Shown: positions 1-5,202 of the stretch, piece after piece
Layout: each line of letters opens with the position of its first letter
Position numbering within the stretch: the stretch's first letter is position 1
Origin: an uncultured Legionella sp.
Lineage (GTDB): Bacteria; Pseudomonadota; Gammaproteobacteria; Legionellales; Legionellaceae
Direction: 5' to 3'
Assembly: GCA_903885895.1 (NCBI GenBank)
Contig: CAISKC010000159.1
Location: 1 to 5,202, forward strand
Length of the DNA: 5,202 nucleotides
The notes under the pieces: generated by a model
The model's database searches: none
Told to the model about the DNA's origin: nothing
Seen by the model: only the letters and a program-made list of their open reading frames with translations
Translations under genes and position numbers: made by a program

Positions 1-312
1 CACAGCTTGACTGAAACCTGTCGGTTTGGTTTGCTGAGTGTCATTTAAATAAAAATTCCTGAGATTGGCTTTAAGATAGGTCACTTCTGCTTCATAACGC
101 ATCGGATTTGATTTGTACCCAATACCACCACCCGCTTCATATCCCCCTTGATAACTCGGCGAATTTACATTGTAGCCGTAATAGCTTTGATTGACATTGG
201 ATGGGATATAGGCATAACCACCGAATACTTCGGTATATAATCCATCAATCGGTACTGCTGCGATCGCAATAGCGCTGCGCATGAGTATGGCTAAAAAAGT
301 AATACGTTTCAT
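1..312 (-). CDS. Outer-membrane beta-barrel protein, N-terminal part (cut by left edge)
   Basis: An open frame of 104 codons runs from the ATG at 312 off the left edge, so the C-terminus is missing. The protein begins MKRITFLAILMRSAIAIAA, which reads as an export signal: KR, then a hydrophobic stretch, with likely cleavage around residues 17-19. Next come alternating aromatic/glycine strands such as LYTEVFGGYAYIP (about 25-37), a Tyr/Asn/Ser-rich loop (about 38-54), then GGYEAGGGIGYKSNPMRYEAEVTYLKA split over two strands (about 55-81). This pattern fits the first strands of a small OmpA/opacity-type beta-barrel in the outer membrane. The start is supported by AAGGAG four bases upstream. An arginine at residue 12 interrupts the signal core, which is slightly unusual. 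No enzymatic motif is seen. The beta-barrel class is an inference from composition and strand pattern; the specific family is not recognised. Confidence 0.75.
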   Translation of the reverse strand, partial: MKRITFLAILMRSAIAIAAVPIDGLYTEVFGGYAYIPSNVNQSYYGYNVNSPSYQGGYEAGGGIGYKSNPMRYEAEVTYLKANLRNFYLNDTQQTKPTGFSQAV

Positions 313-316
313 TGTG

Positions 317-345
317 CTCCTTTTTTATAAAAGGTAAGTCCTTTT
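317..345 (-). promoter_or_regulatory. Leader with Shine-Dalgarno and competing short hairpins
   Basis: Reading the minus strand toward the beta-barrel gene, AAAAGG (345-340), CCTTTT (334-329) and a second AAAAGG (324-319) that forms part of the AAGGAG ribosome binding site follow one another. The middle CCTTTT can pair with either AAAAGG, giving loops of 5 and 4 bases. One fold would hide the ribosome binding site and the other would free it. The pairing is visible in the sequence; a regulatory role is inference, and six A/T-rich base pairs are weak. Confidence 0.35.
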
Positions 346-350
346 TTGTT

Positions 351-404
351 CAGCTTGGAGTTATCTTCTTTATCGCTCCCCGTGAGGGAGAAGGGGCTAA
401 GCTG
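351..404. repeat. REP-like imperfect palindrome
   Basis: A GC-rich hairpin CTCCC-cgtga-GGGAG (376-390) stands out from an AT-rich spacer and is enclosed by the outer inverted pair CAGCTT (351-356) and AAGCTG (399-404). The text around it (CTCCCCGTGAGGGAGAAGGGG) resembles the CCCTCTCCC/GGGAGAGGG core of dispersed palindromic intergenic repeats known in many proteobacteria. Only one copy lies in this window, so repeat status is not shown. It lies between the tail of nadE and the beta-barrel gene, both on the minus strand, and could also reduce read-through between them. It has no T tract. Confidence 0.4.
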
Positions 405-468
405 ACAATCTCTAATCATGTTAACGACTTATAGGGATTTTGCAAGAAGAATTGCTTATGACCGCGCT

Positions 469-514
469 AAGTAGCGCATTGATTTATGGTACATGATAAT
501 TAGAATCGCTACTT
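469..514 (-). terminator. Hairpin just after nadE, possible transcript end
   Basis: The arms 469-480 and 504-514 form an 11-bp stem with one bulged base (C477) around a 23-base loop, starting 8 bases past the nadE stop codon on the minus strand. A competing tight hairpin GCGCT-aagt-AGCGC lies at 464-477. Neither is followed by a run of Ts on the minus strand, so a classical intrinsic terminator is not supported. It may be a 3'-end stabilising or processing stem, or a weak terminator. Confidence 0.3.
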
Positions 515-521
515 GAAAAAT

Positions 522-2120
522 TTAAACCTGTTGGGTAATGGGATAGCGCCAATCGCGACCGAAAGCGCGTGGAGATATTTTAGTGCCTGGGGGAGCTTGT
601 TGGCGTTTGTATTCGTTATAGATGATCAGCCGAATGGTTTGGATGACGGCCGCTTCGGGATACCCCATGGCTAGTAATTGTATTTGACTGAGGTTGTGTT
701 CCATATATCCCGTAATGATTTTATCTAAAACGTCATAGTCCGGCAAACGGTCTTGGTCTGTTTGATTGGGCGCTAATTCGGCACTCGGAGCGCGTGTTAA
801 TACGCGCAGCGGTATGATCGGAGACAGCGTATTCCGATAATAAGCTAATTCATACACGAATGTCTTGAGCACATCTTTCAACACGGCAAATCCGCCGCAC
901 ATATCCCCATATAATGTTGTATACCCAACAGCTGTTTCACTTTTATTACTAGTGGAAATCAGCATCCAACCGCTTTGATTGGAAATCGCCATCAAAAGAA
1001 TAGCGCGAACGCGTGCTTGCATATTTTCTGCGGTAATGCCTTTGTCAGCTTGGGGTAAGACTGGAGCAAGACTGGCTAAAATAGCTTGAAAACCTGGTTC
1101 TATCGAGATGTTTTTGGTGTTGACTTTGAGTGTGGTGGCTTGCGTTTGCGCATCTTCGGAGCTCATCTCTGCTGAGTAGCGTGAAGGTAGTAACACGGCT
1201 AATACGCGCTCAGGGCCTAGTGCATCGACGGCGATGGCAAGCGTCAATGCGGAATCGACACCTCCTGATAATCCCAGTAATACACCAGGAATGTTGTTTT
1301 TATAGACATAATCACGCAGACCTAATACCAGTGCTTGATACACCATGGTCGTTTTATCTAAAGCAGGGGTGATATGACTAGTAACTTGTTGGTCCTGAAT
1401 GCGCACGCTATGGCAAGCTTCTGTAAACGCAGGGGCTCGTGCAGCAATTTGGCCTTGCGTATCGACCACAAAGGATTGGCCATCAAAGACCAATTCGTCT
1501 TGTCCTCCTACCAAATTGACATAGATCACTGTCACGGCATGGTGAGCTTTTTGTTGAATACGTTCTGCTCTTTGGCGTAGTTTGGTATAGTCGAAAGGGG
1601 AGGCATTGATAATAATCAGGATATCGATAGTCGCTTGGAGCAGCTCATCAACAGTGTTTCCTTGCCAAAGATCTTCGCAAATGCAGAGGCCGATGCGATA
1701 ATGATGGCAAGTAAAAACACAGGGTTGTGCTGGTCCGGGAGTGAAATAACGTTTTTCGTCAAACACGCCGTAATTAGGCAATTGTTGTTTGAAGTACTGA
1801 GTTTGCGTTTGTGCCTTATAGAAAATACTAGCAGCATTGAGGCATACGTCGTTGGACATTTGCGGATGACCAAGGATCACATGGCAATGATCTGTGGCAG
1901 CACGGATTGTTTGCAATGCAGTATCAATGCGTGCTAAAAACTCAGGACGGAATAATAAATCTTCGAGTGGGTAACCACAAATGGCAAATTCTGGAAAGAT
2001 GATCACATCATGTGTAGACTGATGTTCTGTAATAATTTGCACGATGCGATCTGTATTGTGCTCTATTGCACCTAGGATGGGATTCATCTGTGCCATCAAA
2101 ATATTTATTGCTTGAGTCAT
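522..2120 (-). CDS. nadE: Glutamine-dependent NAD+ synthetase
   Basis: A cytoplasmic enzyme catalysing the last step of NAD+ synthesis: nicotinic acid adenine dinucleotide + glutamine + ATP to NAD+. The chosen protein is 532 residues, usual for the two-domain bacterial form. The N-terminal nitrilase-like glutaminase domain (about 5-250) shows the expected triad: Glu44 in FPEF, Lys111 before LPNYGVFDEKRYF, and Cys148 in CEDLW. The C-terminal synthetase domain (about 260-530) has the ATP-binding loop GLSGGVDSA (283-291), ENMQARVR (365-372), STSNKSE (389-395), GYTTLYGDMCGG (399-410) and the APSAEL..NQTDQDRLPDYDVLD segment (444-465). No key residue is missing. The start at ATG 2120 was chosen because MTQAINILMAQMNP aligns with the family N-terminus. 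The frame also extends upstream to a TTG at 2174, but that stretch is promoter-like and unlike the family. No strong ribosome binding site precedes 2120. The gene is divergent from the SNF2 gene. Confidence 0.97.
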   Translation of the reverse strand: MTQAINILMAQMNPILGAIEHNTDRIVQIITEHQSTHDVIIFPEFAICGYPLEDLLFRPEFLARIDTALQTIRAATDHCHVILGHPQMSNDVCLNAASIFYKAQTQTQYFKQQLPNYGVFDEKRYFTPGPAQPCVFTCHHYRIGLCICEDLWQGNTVDELLQATIDILIIINASPFDYTKLRQRAERIQQKAHHAVTVIYVNLVGGQDELVFDGQSFVVDTQGQIAARAPAFTEACHSVRIQDQQVTSHITPALDKTTMVYQALVLGLRDYVYKNNIPGVLLGLSGGVDSALTLAIAVDALGPERVLAVLLPSRYSAEMSSEDAQTQATTLKVNTKNISIEPGFQAILASLAPVLPQADKGITAENMQARVRAILLMAISNQSGWMLISTSNKSETAVGYTTLYGDMCGGFAVLKDVLKTFVYELAYYRNTLSPIIPLRVLTRAPSAELAPNQTDQDRLPDYDVLDKIITGYMEHNLSQIQLLAMGYPEAAVIQTIRLIIYNEYKRQQAPPGTKISPRAFGRDWRYPITQQV

Positions 2121-2149
2121 AGGGACAGTATTAACGGTCAACAGACTCC

Positions 2150-2155
2150 AGTATA
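2150..2155 (-). promoter_or_regulatory. Candidate -10 box for nadE
   Basis: The minus strand reads TATACT here, five of six matches to TATAAT. It would place a transcript start around 2143 and give a leader of roughly 20-25 bases before the nadE ATG at 2120. The -35 position 17 bases upstream is only a run of Ts. A second TATACT on the same strand lies at 2190-2195, also without a good -35. Which one is used cannot be decided from sequence. Confidence 0.35.
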
Positions 2156-2156
2156 C

Positions 2157-2195
2157 TATACTTTGCGCGGCCAAAAAAACGGCGTGTAAAGTATA
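2157..2195. repeat. Inverted repeat TATACTTT / AAAGTATA in the nadE upstream region
   Basis: TATACTTT (2157-2164) and AAAGTATA (2188-2195) are perfect inverted copies. They extend inward to 13-bp arms (2157-2169 and 2183-2195) with two G-T pairs. The 13-base centre contains a run of seven As (2173-2179). The element lies over the likely nadE promoter and shares its right arm with the start of the larger inverted repeat that follows. It could be an operator or a transcript hairpin. Confidence 0.5.
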
Positions 2196-2278
2196 TATCC
2201 TTTACGACTGAGTTTTAGGTTTTTATGCTATTGTTTTTCGCGCCTAAAATCCCTAAAACTCATTCGCAAAGGGTATAT
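2193..2278. repeat. Long imperfect inverted repeat between divergent genes
   Basis: Arms of 27 bases (2193-2219 and 2252-2278) match at 24 positions when one is reverse-complemented; the inner 11 (2209-2219 and 2252-2262, TGAGTTTTAGG and its complement) are perfect. The 32-base centre holds a further CCTAAAA (2243-2249) that could pair with the left arm instead. The arms face outward so that nadE and the SNF2 gene are preceded by almost the same text ending in a TATATA/TATATT box. Arm identity is directly visible. A shared divergent operator-promoter, a duplicated promoter, or a small palindromic insertion are all possible. Confidence 0.7.
2201..2229 (+). promoter_or_regulatory. Candidate promoter for the SNF2 gene
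   Basis: TTTACG (2201-2206) and TATGCT (2224-2229) are separated by 17 bases, each matching four of six consensus positions. A start near 2236 would give a leader of about 80 bases. An alternative -10, TATATT (2274-2279, five of six), lies in the right arm of the inverted repeat but has no recognisable -35. Both are moderate candidates. Confidence 0.3.
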
Positions 2279-2314
2279 TTATTGACGAATTGAGTAAATT
2301 CAGGATACATACTG

Positions 2315-4522
2315 ATGTTGAAATCTGCATTAAAGAGTTTGAGTAATGAGTTTCCGTTACGAATATTTCACGAAGGGCAAGCTTATTTTCAACATGGGCA
2401 TGTCTTGACGATTCGTCTGAGTGATGGGTTACTGCGTGGACGAGTTAAAGGTGGTTTAGGTCAGATTTACGATATTCACATTGATTTGCGAGTGTGGCCA
2501 CAACGCCCATCACGGTGTAGCTGTGTGACACATACCAATTGCAAACATGCGGTAGCGTGTTTTTTTGCGCTGCAAGCGAAGGAAAATCTATCCATCGTAC
2601 CATTAGCGGTGCCGAATATAGAGCCCATCCCCGCGGTGGTGGCGGTGCCTACTGCACAAGATGAAGTGGTGTATATCGATGATTTTTCTTGGTATTCCGA
2701 ATTAGAAACACGCGGACATGATTTTTTTGGTTATCAATTAGGGATCTTAATTGATGATAAGCCGATCAGTATCGTGCCTTTGGTGGTGGATTTACTTCGA
2801 CGCTTAGAGCCCAAAAAAATTGAAAGCTTGCCAGATGATAAAGCAATGTACTTGCCTTTAGCGCAGGGAAAATGGTTGTCTGTTCAATTAGGTCGTATCA
2901 AACCTTTATTGCGTTTGTTATTACATGAAGATTTACGCGAATTAGTGGATGATGAACTGCGTTTGCGTCGTTATCATTTGACTTTGATGCAAGAAGTGGA
3001 AGCCGCCATTCATGCGACACGTGCTCGCTGGTTAGGGACCGATGCTATCCGTGAGCAATTGAGGCAATTGCAAACGGTGGAAGATCTCCCTGTGGTGAAT
3101 CCTCCAAAAGGTTTACAAACGGTTCTGCGCGATTATCAATTGCAAGGTTTAAGCTGGTTGAACAGTTTGCAAACTTATGGTTTCTCCGGCATTTTGGCGG
3201 ATGACATGGGTTTGGGTAAAACGGTGCAAGCGTTAGCGCATTTATTATTGGAAAAGGAACGTGGTCATGTTAAAACGGCTAGTTTGATTGTTGCACCGAC
3301 TAGTTTGGTAAGGAATTGGTTAGCGGAAGCGCAACGGTTTACGCCTGATTTAAAAGTTTTAGTGTTTCATGGAAACGATCGGCATCAGACCAAATTTGAT
3401 GATTATGATTTGGTGATCTCAACGTATGGCACGGTTGCGCGTGATAAAACGTTATTTTTGCAATATACCTTTCATTATTTGATTCTAGATGAAGCGCAAT
3501 TTATCAAAAACGCGCGTACCAAAACCACTCAAATTATGCAGCAATTGCACGCAAACTATCGCTTGTGCTTGACAGGGACCCCGTTAGAAAATCACTTAGG
3601 TGAATTATGGTCTTTGTTTCATTTTTTGATGCCGGGTTTATTAGGGACCATCAGAGATTTTCGTCAGTTTTTTAGAGTCCCGATTGAACGAGAAGGCAAT
3701 GCAGAGCGACGTAATTTGTTGAGTAAGCGAGTCCAGCCTTTTATGTTACGGCGGACCAAAGATCAAGTTGTGCGGGAATTGCCGCCTAAAACTGAAATGC
3801 TTCAAATGGTCGAGTTACGGGGTACTCAGCGTGATTTGTATGAAGGCATTCGCATGATGATGGAAAAGAAGGTGCGGGAAGCCATTGCAGCCCAAGGCTT
3901 GGGGAAATCACAAATTGTCTTATTGGACGCTTTGTTAAAACTTCGGCAAATCTGTTGTGATCCGCGTCTATTATCATTTCCTGAAGCTGTGATGGCGCAC
4001 GGAGAGTCAGGTAAATTAGATACCTTAATGGCGCTCTTAGATAACTTGATGGAAGAAGGGCGTAAAGTCTTGGTTTTTTCCCAATTTACGTCTATGTTGC
4101 GCTTGATCGAAGAACGACTGATAGAAAGGCAATATACTTATTTGAAGCTGACAGGCCAAACGCAACAACGCCAAGACTTGGTGGATCGGTTTCAAGCAGG
4201 GGAAGCGTCTATTTTTCTGATCAGTTTAAAAGCGGGCGGCACAGGGTTAAATTTAACACGTGCCGATACGGTTATTTTATACGATCCCTGGTGGAACCCT
4301 GCGGTGCAAGATCAAGCGGCAGGTCGCAGTCATCGCATTGGCCAAGATAATCCTGTTTTTATCTATAAATTGGTGGCAGCTGGGACGGTAGAGGAAGCGA
4401 TATTATCGATGCAAATTCGTAAAAAAGAATTGGTTGATAGCATTTTGTCTAATCATCCTTCGCCTCATTTGGGTTGGACGATGGATGATATTGACTACTT
4501 TTTCTCTCCCTTGAAAGAATGA
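2315..4522 (+). CDS. SWIM zinc-finger SNF2-family helicase/ATPase
   Basis: A 735-residue cytoplasmic protein of the bacterial SNF2 superfamily-2 group: ATP-driven double-stranded DNA translocases thought to displace proteins from DNA. Near the N-terminus is a SWIM zinc-binding motif CxC...CxH (Cys68, Cys70, Cys76, His78). A bacterial SNF2-associated region follows (about 120-260, GKWLSVQLGRIKPLL). The first ATPase lobe (about 268-555) has LRDYQLQGLSWL, Walker A DDMGLGKT (Lys302), APTSLVRNW, DEAQ (392-395) and LTGTPLEN (419-426). The second lobe (about 580-690) has VLVFSQF (585-591), SLKAGGTGLNLT (637-648), DPWWNP and the GRSHRIGQ arginine-finger motif (Arg671, Arg674). All catalytic motifs are present, so it looks active. 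Gly670 sits where family members usually have Asp. AGGA (2302-2305) lies 9 bases before the ATG and supports the start. The physiological role is not deducible from context. Confidence 0.95.
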   Translation: MLKSALKSLSNEFPLRIFHEGQAYFQHGHVLTIRLSDGLLRGRVKGGLGQIYDIHIDLRVWPQRPSRCSCVTHTNCKHAVACFFALQAKENLSIVPLAVPNIEPIPAVVAVPTAQDEVVYIDDFSWYSELETRGHDFFGYQLGILIDDKPISIVPLVVDLLRRLEPKKIESLPDDKAMYLPLAQGKWLSVQLGRIKPLLRLLLHEDLRELVDDELRLRRYHLTLMQEVEAAIHATRARWLGTDAIREQLRQLQTVEDLPVVNPPKGLQTVLRDYQLQGLSWLNSLQTYGFSGILADDMGLGKTVQALAHLLLEKERGHVKTASLIVAPTSLVRNWLAEAQRFTPDLKVLVFHGNDRHQTKFDDYDLVISTYGTVARDKTLFLQYTFHYLILDEAQFIKNARTKTTQIMQQLHANYRLCLTGTPLENHLGELWSLFHFLMPGLLGTIRDFRQFFRVPIEREGNAERRNLLSKRVQPFMLRRTKDQVVRELPPKTEMLQMVELRGTQRDLYEGIRMMMEKKVREAIAAQGLGKSQIVLLDALLKLRQICCDPRLLSFPEAVMAHGESGKLDTLMALLDNLMEEGRKVLVFSQFTSMLRLIEERLIERQYTYLKLTGQTQQRQDLVDRFQAGEASIFLISLKAGGTGLNLTRADTVILYDPWWNPAVQDQAAGRSHRIGQDNPVFIYKLVAAGTVEEAILSMQIRKKELVDSILSNHPSPHLGWTMDDIDYFFSPLKE

Positions 4523-4556
4523 TGGTGTGCCTGGCGAATATATCAAAACGCATGTG

Positions 4557-4585
4557 TTCTCACAAACTAATCATTGTGTTATAAT
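4557..4585 (+). promoter_or_regulatory. Extended -10 promoter for the secreted-protein gene
   Basis: A perfect TATAAT (4580-4585) is preceded by TG one base away (4577-4578), making an extended -10. TTCTCA (4557-4562) lies 17 bases upstream as a four-of-six -35. Transcription would start near 4592, about 28 bases before the ATG at 4620. The inverted pair CACAA (4561-4565) and TTGTG (4574-4578) fills the spacer and could be an operator. This indicates the downstream gene is transcribed on its own rather than only by read-through from the SNF2 gene. No clear terminator is seen after the SNF2 stop codon. Confidence 0.7.
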
Positions 4586-4619
4586 ATCGCACATATTTTC
4601 GAGTTATGGACGATCAATC

Positions 4620-5202
4620 ATGCGTAGTATTTTGTTGGGTTTGTTATTGTTGTGCTCTCATGTTGGATCAGTGTTGGCTTTGTCAGCAAATGATTTGCCT
4701 AGCTATTTTGATATTAAGGAGCAAAAATGTAGCAATGCTGGTTGTTTTGACATGATGGCAAATGGTCAGAAAATCGGGTCATTACGCCGGACACCTGGTA
4801 CATCGGGTTCATTTGATTTTTTTGACCAACAAGATCAACGCCAAGTTATATTGAAATTATCCAAAGTTTTTTGGGGATCGCCTAAGTTTGATATTTATGA
4901 TAAAAATCAAGTTTTGATTGCCAAGCTGCAACTCACATTTGATCATCATTCTGGCCGAATGCTGCGCTTTGATCTGTATTCTACCAATGAGAAAGTCATC
5001 TTTGTCACGGGCATATCGAATTTATTAGGAACAAGACACACTATCTATGTTGGAAAATCATGGGATGTCATAGCAAAATTATCGAGGCCTTTGTTTACTT
5101 GGAGCCGCGATTCGGCTGTTGATGTTGTAAATAAACAACAGTTTTTGGATCGCGTCGATCCGAATGTATTAGCTGCGGTGATGGCGCTATACTGTATACA
5201 CG
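4620..5202 (+). CDS. Secreted protein, probable tubby/LURP-one-like fold (cut by right edge)
   Basis: An open frame of 194 codons plus one base runs from ATG 4620 off the right edge with no stop. The first 20 residues, MRSILLGLLLLCSHVGSVLA, form a clear Sec signal peptide with cleavage after VLA. The Leu before Cys12 argues against a lipoprotein. The mature part starts with a close cysteine pair (Cys37, Cys42; a disulfide is possible). It then shows repeated beta-strand units of the type GSFDFFDQQDQRQVILKLSK (63-82) and KFDIYDKNQVLIAKL (89-103), then YVGKSWDVIAKL (143-154), and ends in a hydrophobic helix DPNVLAAVMALYC (180-192). Strands of the form 'F-D-I-Y-D-x-x-x-x-L-I-A-K' followed by a helix with D..VLAAV recall the tubby-like/LURP-one/scramblase-related barrel. 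This is pattern resemblance only, and no function is assigned. The ribosome binding site is weak (GGA 4608-4610), but a strong promoter lies directly upstream. Confidence 0.8.
   Translation, partial: MRSILLGLLLLCSHVGSVLALSANDLPSYFDIKEQKCSNAGCFDMMANGQKIGSLRRTPGTSGSFDFFDQQDQRQVILKLSKVFWGSPKFDIYDKNQVLIAKLQLTFDHHSGRMLRFDLYSTNEKVIFVTGISNLLGTRHTIYVGKSWDVIAKLSRPLFTWSRDSAVDVVNKQQFLDRVDPNVLAAVMALYCIH

Noticed and set aside
1130..1937. Open frames on the plus strand (1130-1372, 1374-1580, 1635-1937) and on the minus strand (1616-1873) inside nadE
   Set aside because: They lie inside a full-length gene with intact catalytic motifs, and their products show no recognisable domain; they are shadow frames.
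2121..2174. N-terminal extension of nadE to a TTG start at 2174
   Set aside because: The 18 extra residues do not fit the family N-terminus, the stretch contains -10-like sequence, and no ribosome binding site precedes the TTG.
2209..2262. CRISPR-like repeat or intrinsic terminator made by the TGAGTTTTAGG arms
   Set aside because: There are only two copies, they are inverted rather than direct, there is no T run, and they lie upstream of both genes rather than downstream.
2282..2310. TTGACG as a -35 box for the SNF2 gene
   Set aside because: With 17-base spacing the -10 would be ATACAT, a poor match, and transcription would start at or after the ATG at 2315.
3786..3977. Minus-strand frame of 63 codons inside the SNF2 gene
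   Set aside because: It is a shadow of the conserved helicase core with no ribosome binding site or recognisable domain.
4620..4658. Lipoprotein signal at Cys12 of the right-edge protein
   Set aside because: The residues before the cysteine are all leucine, which does not fit a lipobox; an ordinary cleavage site VLA follows at residue 20.

Overview
The window holds two complete genes and two genes cut by its edges, in the layout of an ordinary bacterial chromosome. The whole-length protein patterns look gammaproteobacterial: a proteobacterial two-domain NadE, a SWIM-SNF2 helicase of the proteobacterial type, and a small outer-membrane beta-barrel protein. Moderate-to-low GC and leucine codons dominated by TTG/TTA would fit a Legionella/Coxiella-like relative. 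That placement is an inference, and no rRNA or other marker here settles it.

From left to right: 1-312 (minus) is the N-terminal part of an exported beta-barrel outer-membrane protein that runs off the left edge. 313-521 has no gene; it holds the leader of that protein, a REP-like hairpin, and a hairpin just past the end of nadE. 522-2120 (minus) is nadE, glutamine-dependent NAD+ synthetase. 2121-2314 is a divergent control region packed with inverted repeats. 2315-4522 (plus) is a SWIM/SNF2 helicase-type ATPase. 4523-4619 carries a good extended -10 promoter. 4620-5202 (plus) is the start of a secreted protein of probable tubby/LURP-one-like fold that runs off the right edge.

The genes do not form an obvious pathway. 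NadE makes NAD+ in the cytoplasm, the SNF2 protein is a DNA-dependent ATPase, and the two flanking proteins go to the envelope. The only visible link is that nadE and the helicase share one divergent promoter region. That region, with long imperfect inverted repeats and four alternating copies of a CGyAAAG..TATA motif, is the most unusual sequence here. I see no mobile element, CRISPR array, tRNA, rRNA, defence island or clearly new multi-gene system.
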